64,000 bases of DNA from Paraspadella gotoi (taxonomy: Eukaryota > Chaetognatha): assembly GCA_051294375.1 (NCBI GenBank), contig CM119269.1, positions 4,980,686 to 5,044,685 of the forward strand, read 5' to 3'. Of the stretch, positions 1 to 10,789 are shown one piece after another. Every line of letters begins with the position of its first letter. Position 1 is the stretch's first letter. Under the pieces are notes generated by a model. It was not told the DNA's origin. It saw only the letters and a program-made list of their open reading frames with translations, and searched no databases. The position numbers and the translations under genes are program-made.

Positions 1-170
1 TTGAAAAGTTCAAATTTTAAATTAATTATGAAATGTGGAACAAATACATATGAGTATTATGACAATGAGAAAGAGGAGTGATTTGAATTTTTGATTAAAA
101 ATTAATTATGCCCAAAGTGCGGAACAAACACTTCTCTCGGAAAATCGGAGAGAGAGAGAGACTGACTTAC

Positions 171-633
171 TTTCCACTCCGTCTTTATCCTCGACAATCT
201 TCACGTCTTCGGGTCTTCCGTTCACGTCCACGTCCTCGATCTCCAGGCTGCGCTGCTGCGTCGCCGCGTTGAAGCATCTCTCGCAGCGGCAGTGGTCGCG
301 AAGCCAGACGAAATGCAGCCGCAGCGGGTCTTCGAATCGCTGCTCGAGGGTGTCGACGCCGGCGTCGGACGCGCCTCGAAATCTCAGCTCCAAGTGATCC
401 TCGAAAAGTTGGACCGTGGACGCCGTCGTCGAAAGCGGCGACGTTTTTGGCGCCGCGGATAGAGAGCGAGACGATGGAAAGAAGATGGGGCGAGTCCGAG
501 ATCTATCGAAGTGGACGGTACGCCGATGAACTTCGCTCGTTGGCCTAATTATCTGTAAACTGGACGACAATCTCGTCCGGCGAGATGAGCGGAAACTCGG
601 CCACAGAGTCGAAAATGATCGAATCGGCAACAT
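171..633 (-). CDS. TMLHE: Trimethyllysine dioxygenase-like (TMLHE), first coding exon, partial gene
   Basis: Minus-strand open exon from an ATG at 633-631 to a GTAAGT donor whose first base is 170; 154 codons plus one base (phase 1). Residues 1 to about 70 are rich in S and R with almost no acidic residues, as in a mitochondrial targeting peptide. Residues about 80-154 match the N-terminal GBBH-like/DUF971 domain; the motif WLRDHCRCERC at 110-120 supplies the Cys/His zinc ligands and QQRSLEIEDVDV follows as in TMLHE. The WLRDHC..C..QRSL pattern fits TMLHE better than gamma-butyrobetaine dioxygenase. TMLHE hydroxylates N6-trimethyllysine with Fe(II) and 2-oxoglutarate, the first step of carnitine synthesis in mitochondria. 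The remaining exons would lie beyond the left edge; the C-terminal exon at 8.0 kb is upstream on this strand and cannot be spliced to this exon as assembled. Confidence 0.85.
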
Positions 634-852
634 GTTTGGTTGGTCTTATCACAGATTAACTAGTTAAAGACATCAATTACAAAACAAGAATCATTTTTAA
701 AAAGAAATGAAGAAATGATGGAAGACTCGTTTTTAATTGGAACAATAAAACTTGTCTTTAACGAAAACTCAACGAAAAGAAAGTTTTAACACAATGTCAA
801 GAAATCGTTTTAAACTGTTTTAAATACGTTCAAATCCAAGATTATACAAAAA

Positions 853-883
<31 letters not shown>

Positions 884-1084
884 CTCCCGGTGAGATTTAG
901 ATTTTCAAATTTAAATAGTCCACGACAGTTTCAAAAAGTAATAGAAAGTTCACCGATTTTTCAACACGAGGCCAAGTTTAGACTAACCTCTCTCGGTCTC
1001 TCTCTGCTTATCGCTGATCGTTCAAAAAACTGATCGAGTTAAACGAGTTAATTGAATCGAATCTGAGTTTGGTTTTACCGAGTA

Positions 1085-2070
1085 AGAAATTTGCACATTG
1101 GCAATTATTTATTAGAATTAAACTCTAATTACTCGTGATTGGATGAATGGATTGGAAGGAAATTTTGTGTGAGAGTAGGAAAGTAAGTGATTGAGCTAGA
1201 TATAAAGTTTCGATGGAATTTGTACGAGTGGAAATGAGTTTAAATGGAAAAAACAAAAGTCATATTTACTTGAAGTATTTTTACTTATATTTAGTCATAA
1301 TTATTATAAATTATATTTATTAAAAATAGGAAAGATAAATTGAAATCTAATTTAGTGTGTCGGTAGGTAGATTTTAAATTAGAAAATCAAAAGATGCATT
1401 TTTTTTATTTTTAAAAGTTTGTTTGTCTCTATTTCTCTCTGATTGATTTATTGATTTATTAATTGTTAATTTGCTTAAATTTTTGATTGAAAAATTTTTT
1501 AATTGATTTAATGAGAACTTATGATTTATAAATTTATGATCTAGTTATGATTCTTTATGTTTCTCTCTCTCTATTTATTTATAAATTTTCTTGTCACATT
1601 CAACCAACATCATTGTATCATTGATTAATGATCGATTATCATCACGTCAATGATCGATTAATATCGTATCTACTATTACAGCATCAATAAATCGTTATCA
1701 TTGCATCGATAAATCCTTCGGTAGCATCGCTTTATTAATTGGGAATCAACAATCGGGAAGTGATGATCGGGAAGTGAAGATTGGGAAGTGATGATCGGGA
1801 AGTGAAGATTGGGAAGTGATGATCGGGAAGTGATGATCGGGAAGTGATGATCGGGAAGTGATGATCGGGAAGTGACCATCGGGAAAAAAGACCTTGAATT
1901 GACATTTTTTTCATAAATTTATTTTAAAAATAATTTTAAAAATGATTTTCCGATTCCATCTGCAATTAAAAGACTCATGACTTATCATCTGGTTAGCTGC
2001 TTACCGCTAAATTATCGTAGGCAGATCCCACATTGTTTGCCCACACTTGTTTTAGTCTGGGTGTCTGGAT
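1085..2070. repeat. Dispersed repeat family R1, copy 1
   Basis: The segment at about 1115-1260 (with the phrase GTAGGAAAGT and a GAAATGAG...AAAAACAAAA tail) and the segment at about 1980-2060 (GCTTACCGCTAA, GTAGGCAGATCCCACATTG) both recur, in the same order and orientation, at about 7120-7240 and 7370-7440. The middle differs: this copy carries a minisatellite. It looks like a non-coding interspersed element, class unknown. Confidence 0.5.
1745..1880 (+). repeat. 14-bp minisatellite
   Basis: About nine tandem units of GGGAAGTGATGATC, some units varying to GGGAAGTGAAGATT. The unit length is not a multiple of three and no coding role is suggested. Confidence 0.9.
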
Positions 2071-2476
2071 ATCTAAAGTAAGATGTCATAAATTTGAAAA
2101 GTTAACCTATTGTATTTAATGATATTTCTCCTACGTGTACGTACAATAAGCAAAACGACGCCGCTATAAAAACACGAGTTCAAAAATATACTTTGAATAT
2201 ATTTCATATCAACAGAAAAAAAAAATCTTCATAAACAATAACGTGAAAAAAAAAGGAATGCCTCTCTATCAAAAAAAAAAAAAAAAAAACAATTAAAAAA
2301 AAGTAATAAACCCAAGTAGGATATACTGATTATATGACGTCGGTAGCGTTCCTTGCCCGACAACCGACGCTCGTCACGGGCATTTGACCTCGAAACGATC
2401 GAACAGACTGAGCAAAGAACGCTGCCCGACCCGTGACAAGTGTACTGACCGCCCCCTCGCCCCACTTAACACAGTT

Positions 2477-4844
2477 TTAAGCATGACCCTTCCACTCTTT
2501 GACAATCTTCGGCGTAATCATCTTGCGATGCTCGTAGTAGCGACACCCCGCCTCCGGAGAGATGTCCATCAACTCGGTGGAGATGTTCTCCTCCTTGAAG
2601 CCCGCCTCCAGGAGGCGTGGCAGCTGCGTCTCCTCGAACATGTCGTCGAGGGTTTTGCCCTAAATGAAGGGTTTTTTTATAAAGGATGTCGTTGATTGGT
2701 AGTTAGACAAAATTGGTGGATAGATATTAGGTAGATAGACAGATAGTTCTCATACAATTGAAACATTTTTTGAAATATTATATACCACTTCATTGATTGG
2801 GAAGCCAGGTACTCTGGGAGTGAATAAACGAGACTGTGAGAGAGTCTTGATTGAAAGCTTGCAGGGACCTGCTATGTCATTATCTTGTAAGAGTGATGGA
2901 GGCCTTGAACCACCAAAGCCTTTCCAAAGTCAAGGGCAAGATAGCTTATTTATTAAATAAATGGATAATTTTTATATTGGTTGTATCAATTTCATAGATA
3001 ATGCGGCTGTGATGTTTCGGGATATGTAATTTTTTTAAACCTTTCGGCTTTAAATCATTATTACAAAAGCAAAAAATCGATGCAAAGTATCTGGGTATAA
3101 AAATTGATGGAATTTGAACTCTTTTTAATTTGAATTTTGAAACTGTTTTGAGAGCTTAGAGTGCAATCTTTAATGCCAAAATCCTCAGGAAAATTATAAA
3201 CAATTAATTCTTAAAACTTACTAAAACATACGTGTTTATCGAAATTAGACTTGATCAACAAATTATATATAATAATATTATTATTATTATTATTAATTAT
3301 TATTATTATTATTATTATAATTATTACATAGAATGCATATATTAGCTGTACAAAAATATTTAACCCGGGAGAGATGGCGCTTTATTCTAGACAAAATGCG
3401 CAGAGAATATTTTTACATTGTTCGGAATTTCCGAAAGAAAGAAAAAACGAAGGCGCTCACTTTGTACTCCCTCTTCATATACTCTCCCCACGAGGTAAGG
3501 TTGCAGTAGGTCAAGATCCCGCCCGGCTTGAGGAGCCGCTTGGCGTGATTGACGATGAAGGCGAATTGGTGAGTGTGCCACTCCCTCTCGGTCAGAGGGT
3601 AAGTGTCGTAGAGGATCCCGTCGAAGGAGTTGTCGGCAAACGAGGGGACGACGTCCTCCCACAATCCCTTCTTTGGAGTCACCTGGTAAAGACGACATTG
3701 GATTGTTTATTATTTAAAACAGAAAAGAAAGAAAAAAAGAAATAAAGAAAAAGACAAGGAAAATGAAAGAAATCAAAGAAGAAAGAAATGATTTTTTTGA
3801 TAAATATCAATATTTAATAATAGAAGATATAATGACAACCCCATGTCAGGGACGCGTTTATTCCAACACCATGGCGCTTTAGCCAGCGTGACCGTGAAGG
3901 AATAGAACCCGGAAGTCACGGTTGGTGAACGAGTTCTTAGCTGCCCAAGCCAATGGGACGAGCTGAGTTTCACCAATCTATACGGGAGGCAAATTTAGGA
4001 TTCGCCACAAGAGACAAAAAATTTAAAAAAAAAGATAGAGCGAATGAGGCTCAAAGTGGGCTTAAGTTAAATAATTAATGCAATCAATCAACCTTATGCG
4101 GTTGACGCTTGGCCCAAGCCTCGAGCCTCCCAAAGACTTCCTCGTTACATTCCACGATAACGTGCTCCTCGATGTCTCCCCTTTGAATCTCCGTGGCCGA
4201 GATGGCCAGACCGAAGCCCAACTCCAGCACGCGGCCGCCGCGGGAGCGTGCCACGCGGGCAAGGCTGTGTGGGTGGTGTGTGGGGTGTGGTGTGTGGGGT
4301 GGGTGGGAATGGGGGACGATTATTCAGTACAAAAAGAAAACGATGGAACTAAACAAAAAATTATTTATTTATTTATTTATCAGTAATATTGCATATAGTA
4401 GCAATGACATTTATGACAACGATGTACAAATGAAGAATATTTTTTTATCTAAAATAGAGAGACGAAATCAAATTGACAACAACAATACCATTAAACAGCA
4501 ATAGCAAATAAACCTGTGCATGTACGGCGCCTCCCATCGCTCCATCACCGGCTTTCCCTGAAAAAATTTAATAGAGTCATACCGTAGTTAATTAAAAACT
4601 TTTTCGATCTCTGAATTAAATCTACCGAAGCATTAACGCCCCACCGCGGGATGGGATAGAAAGGAGAGTTTTGTTTTTCTTCCGACAATCGAGCCTCACC
4701 CGCCGTTCAACCTCTCAACACTTTCGTTAAACTCGCCTCGATGTTGAGATGGTCATTAGCTTCGTCGAAATCGGCAGAGATTGACCTCCATTTCTTCTTC
4801 AAGTCTTCGCCTTCTTGGAAAATCGTATCGTCGGTCTTGGTCAT
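2477..4844 (-). CDS. GAMT: Guanidinoacetate N-methyltransferase, complete five-exon gene
   Basis: Exons on the minus strand: 4844-4737, 4557-4514, 4264-4093, 3682-3461, 2659-2477 (stop TAA 2479-2477). Joined they give 242 aa, against about 236 in vertebrates. The enzyme transfers methyl from S-adenosylmethionine to guanidinoacetate, making creatine, in the cytosol. Visible landmarks: [13 protein letters not shown] (37-49), the SAM-binding loop [12 protein letters not shown] (62-73), acidic residue in IVECN (87-91), catalytic-site segment GILYDTYP (130-137) with the conserved Asp, HTHQF, LLKPGG and [11 protein letters not shown]. All phases agree at the junctions. Introns 2-4 are GT-AG; intron 1 uses a GC donor (GAG|GCGAGT), required to keep the frame between HLNIE and GKPV. 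The start ATG is the only one giving the usual N-terminal length. No frameshift or missing key residue was seen. Confidence 0.95.
3250..3330. repeat. (TTA)n microsatellite in GAMT intron 4
   Basis: A run of ATT/TTA triplets at about 3268-3325 within the last GAMT intron. Confidence 0.85.
4735..4736 (-). other. GC splice donor of GAMT intron 1
   Basis: The donor reads GAG|GCGAGT, a strong match to the GC-AG subtype consensus. The nearest GT (GCGA|GTTTAA) would put exon 2 out of frame and lose GKPVMERWE. Intron 1 spans 4736-4558 with a normal TTTTTCAG acceptor. Confidence 0.75.
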
Positions 4845-6697
4845 CGCGCAGGCCTTGTCGTTGTTGTTGTCGTTAAGGGAGATGGAGAGCGGTCGTCTCG
4901 GAAACTGTAGAGCGCTGAAAACGAGAATTTCGAGGTGAAGGGAAATTTAATAGTTAAAAAAAAGTCATAAAAAAAAAATTGTCGACATTAAAAGAAGACA
5001 TTGAAAATTAAGGCAGAAAGATGGAAGCCGGTACGCCGAATACAACTGTAAAATCAAATTCACTTTATTTATGTGAGAGAGCTAAAATAATAATGTAGTT
5101 TTGTTCAAAAAGTTCAGTAATTTTTTTTTTAAATAACGCAGTTTTTTTTTAGTGGGGGGGGGTATTTTTGTTCCTTTCTTTATTCTAGAAAATAACGGCT
5201 TTTGGTTGTTGATTGTCTTTCTGGTCGCAATCGAGGGAAACAATATCGCGAATACATTTTTGCGAATAGAAACTTTCTTACAGATCTCCGTTTTGCGCTG
5301 TGCAAGAGACGCAAAAACGTATATAGTTGTTTTTTTTTTACCAAAAGACCTAATCGTGTAAAAGTAGAATTGTATTTAACTGCACGTAATTCTTGACTTG
5401 GGGAATTTTAGACCGAAATAAGGAACAAGAATTTGTGAAGAGGTTCGTCTTATTCGCTGAGAATCAAAAATCGAAAATGACTCGATCTCCTCCAACCTTC
5501 AAAAGAGGAAGAAAAAGAGGGAAGAGGAAGAGGCAAGGATGTGTCGCAAGCTGTAATAATACAATGTTTATTTTAGCTTGAATTTGATCTTATTTTCTCA
5601 GTGTTTTTAGGGAGTCTTTAGGGAATTTTTTTTTTCTCTCGCGAAAGCAAATAAATATTTCCAGATTAAAATTAAGAACTGATTTTTTTTTGTCGGGTAC
5701 TAAAATGTCCAGAAGTCAGGAAGATAAGATCCAACGAGTAAAAGATAAATTATTTTTACGAGATGAAATTTCGTTTTGCGGTCACAGTGATAAGTAAGAC
5801 CTAGTGAGTGGATAATGACTGACTTGGTGAAAATATTAACATATTATATCTTTTTATGGATATTTAACTATGAAAAATTGCAAGATTACTTGATTTACTA
5901 CATTAGACGAAATTAGATAAAAATTTTAAAATGAATTTAAAATTTTAGTATATTTCACCTAAGTATTCAATTTAATTATCATTTATTTCATATTTAATAA
6001 TGTTATGGGAAGAGGTATGCTAGTGTTGTCTTCTGGAAGTATAGGGACCATCTATACAACAAAAAGTAAAAAATTACTTTCTGCCCTAGTTCTCAAATAA
6101 CATAGCGCCACTCCACTTTCACAATATTAGTCAACATTTCAACGTTTAGACCCTATATAAGGGTTATTATAATATATACATTATACAATATATATATAAT
6201 TTGAAGAATTGGTATCAAAAGTGATCAAAATTTTGAAAAAAAAGGAGTTTCATTATAATACGGTCACATTGAACTATATATATATATTATTTTTTCTTTC
6301 ATCTTTTAATTCTTTGATTCTTTCTTATAATTTGATAAAGTTTCTAAAGCGGCGTTTTTTCCCCTGAGCTTACACATTAGAGAATATAGATTCGGGATTT
6401 GATTTTTTTACTTATATATTTACTTTAGAAAATTAAAATCACTAGCCGATTTTAACTAAAATCTTTACTCTTCAAAAACTAAAAAAAAAAATTGAGTGAA
6501 GCAGAGAAAAAAATGCTATCATCCTTTAGAAATTGAATATATTATGGAAAGGTTCCCGACTGTCGAGTTGAGTTAATACTTAATTGAGATTAAGGGGTTC
6601 GTTACTGAAAGAAAGTTCAAAAGTTTGAAGACGGAATCTGCTGTCGACCTTTGAGTCGATAAGATACCTTTCTGTAAGTATTAGTACCTTAGGTTAG

Positions 6698-6752
<55 letters not shown>

Positions 6753-7596
6753 ATGACCGATTGTATTTTTATATTTTTAAAATTCTAAACGCACGAAACT
6801 TAATAGTTTAGAATTAAAATTTAAACCCTCAAAATTTATTTCAGAATTTATTTAAAGAATTTAAAAAATTAAATTGAAAGCATGTACTTAGAACATTAAG
6901 TTTTAAAAGATATAAGTACTCAAGTCTAAATTCGTCCTTAATTTTTATCCGGAACTTCTTACAGCAGATTCCTGCTCTATAATTAATTTTGTCGGTTCGT
7001 CGGTCCGCTCCCCAAATCTTGTCGGTCAGTCACTTAAATCATGTCAGAACATCGAATTATGATAAATTATGCAAAAAAATTGATGTCCGTCCGTCCGTCC
7101 GTCCCCCTTAGCTTTAAAGGCCAATTACTCATGATTACGTGGGGGGATTGACTTGAAATTTTGTATGTGGGTAGGAAAGTGTGTGATCGAGCAAAGAATC
7201 AAGTTTAAAGAAATGAGTTAAAATGAAAAAAACAAAACATCTATTTCACTATTTATGTTTTTTTTCTTTTTATATTAAATGTAAATTCAAGCTGCATTAA
7301 TTAATTATTAATAAATAAGTAATTACTTAAATATTAATTTTTTTTATTTATTAATTAATTAATTAATTATCTGATCAGTTGCTTAGCGCTAATGATCGTG
7401 GGCAGATCCGGCATTGTTTGCTCAAACTTGTTGAAAGACAAATGTAATAATACTCAAAGCAAACAGGACGAACTTTGATCGAGATAAAACTCGTTTTATA
7501 ATAAGAAAGGATTGAAAAAAATGTTGTCTATATCTTTTTTTTGTCCGAGACTTTGATCTAGAACCCTTATTAAATAAAGCAATCCAAAAGATAGTG

Positions 7597-7635
<39 letters not shown>

Positions 7636-8006
7636 ATCTCTATTTATCTGTCTATTGTCTCTCTCTCTATTTCATTGAGAGAAGTTTTTGATTGTCTTTA
7701 GGATAAATAGAATGCTGCGGCATCGGCTGCACCAAAAATTGATTTTCTGTCACCAAGTTTTGATTTCGTTCTTTTTTTTTCTTTTTCCTTTAGGCATTAT
7801 CAATATCTTCTAAATTGAGGCTACCTTATACACTACAATCAGTTTTTTTTTAATTCTATGTATGTATAGCAACTTTTTTAGTGTAAAATTACCTTTTGGC
7901 TATCACCTTCCTTTCCTCTTTCTTCCCCATGCACCCTGCTTACACAGCGTACACCCTGCTTACACAGCGTACCCTAACAGTCTTGCCATGTCTCTCCTCA
8001 GTCTTC
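4845..8006. other. Intergenic, AT-rich; no gene seen
   Basis: Region between the GAMT start and the TMLHE-type terminal exon. It holds (GA)n at about 6702-6749, (TC)n at about 7597-7634, repeat family R1 copy 2 at about 7080-7445 and short CCGTCCGTCCGT runs. Short ORFs show no domain or splice-site support. Confidence 0.5.
7080..7445. repeat. Dispersed repeat family R1, copy 2
   Basis: Shares two separated conserved blocks with the copy at 1085-2070: the GGGTAGGAAAGTGTGTGATCGAGC region (about 7168-7192) and the GCTTAGCGCTAATGATCG plus GGCAGATCCGGCATTG region (about 7380-7420). It starts next to a (CCGT)n run and is shorter in the middle than copy 1. Confidence 0.5.
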
Positions 8007-8159
8007 CTATACCGAGCACCCAGACATTCTCGCCCGGCTTCTCCAGTCGTCCCGCGGCAAGTAACACCCGCTGACGATCCTCTTTCCGTCGAAGGATCGA
8101 CGTCCGTGGAGGACCCTCCAGTTGTCGACAAAAAGAATCCATCCCGGCTTTAGGGGAAC
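8007..8159 (-). CDS. TMLHE: Trimethyllysine dioxygenase-like, terminal exon (orphan)
   Basis: A 51-codon exon on the minus strand: acceptor TTCATCAG at 8160, stop TAG at 8009-8007. It encodes the C-terminal part of the TauD/TfdA-type fold: VPLKPGWILFVDNWRVLHGR then SFDGKRIVSGCYLPRDDW...ARMSG. The His of RVLHGR is the distal iron ligand of the 2-oxoglutarate dioxygenase family and the following Arg lies near the 2-oxoglutarate site; GCYLxRDD followed by AR is characteristic of TMLHE, whereas gamma-butyrobetaine dioxygenase ends differently. Phase 0 at the acceptor agrees with the VxLKPG of TMLHE. Its upstream exons should lie at higher coordinates, but none could be found between 8.2 kb and 13 kb. 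Either a second TMLHE copy has lost or displaced its other exons, or the scaffold is misordered. Confidence 0.85.
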   Translation of the reverse strand, partial: VPLKPGWILFVDNWRVLHGRRSFDGKRIVSGCYLPRDDWRSRARMSGCSV

Positions 8160-8930
8160 CTGATGAAGAGATGTCAAAAACTCGTATTTTAGGCTTGAGG
8201 GGTATTGAAGGCGTGGGGAAATAGAGGGAAAATTATTTCGCGGAGAGTCGAACCGAGAGAAAGTATCGCTGGACAAAACCTACGGATTGGCAGGAGGAGG
8301 ATGAAAAAAGAGGAAGAGCAAGGCCCTTGCCAAGGGGAGAATGAGACGGCAAGCTAAATCCTCCTCTGACAGAATTTGTTAAAACTAAAATGGGATTAAA
8401 CTTTATATTGCGCAATAATTTAACCCTTTAATCTCCAAATACAATATATCTATCACGAGTTTATGGCAATTTGTTATTTGTTTAAGCTCTTTTACGATTT
8501 TGAAATCACGCACCTCTAGAACCATTTCGGGATCTTTAATGACAATCTCATCTTCATCTAGGTAGAAAAAGGTAGATTTTTTACGCGAAAGTCAAACCGG
8601 CACTTGATTAACTTTGTCAAATATAAAGTTTTAGAATTTTAGGCAACTGATTGATGAACCGTGTGCACAAAGAAGCTACAGTGATGACCCTCGCTAGTTA
8701 CTATTCAGTCCCTTCAAATGCTGAGGTCACAATAAAAAAATAAAAAACACATAAGTGACTATTTTATTTATAACCTCGAGAGATGAAAAGGATATCTAAC
8801 AAGGGATCGTCGGTTTTTGAGACGTTACATTTCGAATAGAATCTAAATTCAAATCAAAATGGCAATTAATTTTTAATCAATATTTTCATTTTTTTAATTT
8901 TGCGATTCTTACTTTAGGGCTGTTGATTGC
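8160..8930. other. No gene seen
   Basis: AT-rich DNA upstream (minus sense) of the TMLHE-type terminal exon. The expected preceding TMLHE exons (with the HxD iron-binding motif) are not visible here. Confidence 0.5.
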
Positions 8931-9163
8931 ATCAAACTCCACCCGTTAAGTTGCTGCCACAACAGCCTGGCTTCACCAACGGCGGCTTCGCGCCTTTCCC
9001 GCAGCAGCCATTCGGTCCCGCGAGCGTGTTTGGCGGCGGCCAAGGAGGCGGCGGCTTTGGAAGAAGACGGCGAAGGCCGGGGGTCACGAGCAAGGGCGAT
9101 GGGTCGAATAGCGGAAGTCAAAGTCAGGAAAAAACGAATCGTGAAGATTACGAGCGAAAGTGA
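8927..9163 (+). CDS. Possible C-terminal exon, Gly/Gln/Arg-rich, unknown
   Basis: An open frame ending in a stop at 9161-9163 with a low-complexity tail: QQPGFTNGGFAPFPQQPF, then GGGQGGGGFGRRRRRPG and an S/Q/E-rich end. A TTACTTTAG acceptor-like site lies just upstream, but a TGA interrupts this frame between it and the first Gln. Base composition is GC-rich relative to its surroundings, which is the main reason to list it. No family was recognised; it may be chance or a broken exon. Confidence 0.2.
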   Translation: MHQTPPVKLLPQQPGFTNGGFAPFPQQPFGPASVFGGGQGGGGFGRRRRRPGVTSKGDGSNSGSQSQEKTNREDYERK

Positions 9164-9676
9164 TACTTTTCCTATCTATCTTTCTCTCTCTTTTTCTCTG
9201 TCTCTTATTCCACTTTTCTCTCTTTAGCTTGAATAATGTCTATGTTACTTGAAGCATGTGTAAAATTAAAATTAATGTTTATTTTTACACATTTTTGGGT
9301 ATGCTTGTCAACATTGGCAGGAACAGCTGAATTAATAAATCACCACAAGGCAAATAATTATTAAAAAAAAATTCTTAATTTTTATTTAAAGCTTTCTCAG
9401 GAAAACTAATTTACAAAATTAATAACGAGTTTTATTAAAAAAATATACACTCATAGATTCTAAAAAACTTTTTTGTTATTTGTTTTAAAAGTCCAATTTC
9501 TTTAAAGTCATGAAGTGAAAAAAATTTAGTATAAAAAACAGAAAATTAAAAAAAAGATTTTTTTTATCATTTGGAGAAACACCCAAGTTTATGCTCTGCA
9601 AAATTTTAAAACAAGACTTTTTATAAATTGAATTATTCCACCATTTCAATTACGTTCTGTCGCAGCTATTTTTTTG
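9118..9676 (+). repeat. Left copy of duplication abutting an N gap
   Basis: From CAAAGTCAGGAAAAAACGAA to the gap, this sequence is repeated after the gap at 9687 with small indels and substitutions, up to the shared phrase CGCAGCTATTTTTTTG, which in the left copy is the last base pair before the Ns. Confidence 0.85.
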
Positions 9677-9686
9677 NNNNNNNNNN
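9677..9686. other. Assembly gap (10 N)
   Basis: Run of N. The two sides carry the same sequence, so the gap is likely an unresolved overlap rather than missing DNA. Confidence 0.95.
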
Positions 9687-10096
9687 CAAAGTCAGGAAAA
9701 AATGAATCGTGAAGATTACGAGCGAAAGTGATACTCTTCCTATCTCTCTCTCTTTTTCTCCGTCTGTCTCTTCTTCCACTTTTCTCTCTCTAGCTTGAAT
9801 AATGTCTATGTTACTGGAAGCATTGTAAAATTAAAATTAATGTGTTAATTTTTACACATTTTTTGGTATGCTTGTCAACATTGGCAGGAACAGCTGAATT
9901 AATAAATCACCACAAGGCAAATAATTATTAAAAAAAATTCTTAATTTTTTTAAACACTGTCTTAATTTTTTTTTTAAAGCTTTCTCAGGAAAACTAATGT
10001 ACAAAATTAATAACGAGTTTATTGCTAGAAAAATATATTATTATTTTTATAACTTGAATTATGCCACCATTTCAATTACGTTCGGACGCAGCTATT
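9687..10096 (+). repeat. Right copy of duplication abutting an N gap
   Basis: Repeats 9118-9676 and then continues past the shared CGCAGCTATTTTTTTG into unique sequence and a (GA)n run. Shorter than the left copy because of internal deletions around 9980 and 10040. Confidence 0.85.
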
Positions 10097-10106
10097 TTTT
10101 TGGCTA

Positions 10107-10108
10107 AG

Positions 10109-10153
<45 letters not shown>

Positions 10154-10182
10154 AGAGAGAGGAGAGAAGAGAGAGAGAGAGA
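10107..10182 (+). repeat. (GA)n microsatellite
   Basis: Interrupted GA dinucleotide repeat, about 75 bp. Confidence 0.95.
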
Positions 10183-10239
10183 GATACAAATAAGTAAAGG
10201 TAAAAATAAAGTAGTTAATAAGTCAGGATTGAAAAAACG

Positions 10240-10545
10240 AAATAAATGAATGAAAATGAATAACTAGACGACGGAGTCAATCAATGTAATAATAAATATA
10301 TAAATATATAAATAAATTGATTCGATGAATTTTATTATTAGTTCGCTTAATTGAATAAATTGAATGGACAATTAATGATGAATGAATGGAATGAATGAAG
10401 ATTGATGAATGAATGAATGAATGATGAATGATGAATAAATGCAATGAATGAATGAAAGCGAACGCAGGACGATAAATGAATAGGAACGAACGATTTAATG
10501 AACGAAATAAATGGAATAAATTAATGAACTAATAAATGAATGAAC
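10240..10545 (+). repeat. Degenerate (GAAT)n tract
   Basis: About 300 bp dominated by GAAT/AATGA units (AATGAATGAATGA, GAATGAATGAAAG), imperfectly repeated. No coding meaning. Confidence 0.7.
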
Positions 10546-10599
10546 GAAGGAAAAAAAAACGAACTCGTTCATCTTGCTCCCCCCCCACGTTAAGGCCTC

Positions 10600-10785
10600 G
10601 CGACGACAACGACGTTCGCATGGCGAACGGTCGGCGTCCCCGTCGTGGACGCCTGTCACCGGACGCGACTATCGAACTGCGACGCTCCCACGGGCGGCCG
10701 TGCGAGGGGCGTGTCCGGCCGGGAAGTTACTGTCATCGTTGCGCCGCTAGGGGGATTCGCGCAAATGTCGTCGCGCAGGGTAAGG
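10600..10785. other. CpG-rich island-like block, function unknown
   Basis: Strongly GC- and CpG-rich block in AT-rich surroundings, open on both strands (plus: ANGRRPRRGRLSPD; minus: CANPPSGATMTVTSRP). It ends at a GCAG|GGTAAGG, which could be a plus-strand donor. It could be a promoter or first exon; no homology was recognised. Confidence 0.25.
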
Positions 10786-10789
10786 AGAG

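Larger units (their letters stand above)
634..2476. other. Intergenic, AT-rich, with repeats; no gene seen
   Basis: Between the TMLHE first exon and the GAMT stop. Contains an (AATA)n run at about 848-883, one copy of a dispersed repeat (about 1085-2070) and a 14-bp minisatellite inside it. No coding segment with domain or splice support was found. Confidence 0.6.

Noticed and set aside
8927-9163. Interpretation of the Gly-rich ORF as an RNA-binding protein tail
   Set aside because: Composition alone is insufficient, and the frame is stopped just before the only acceptor; kept only as a low-confidence unknown.
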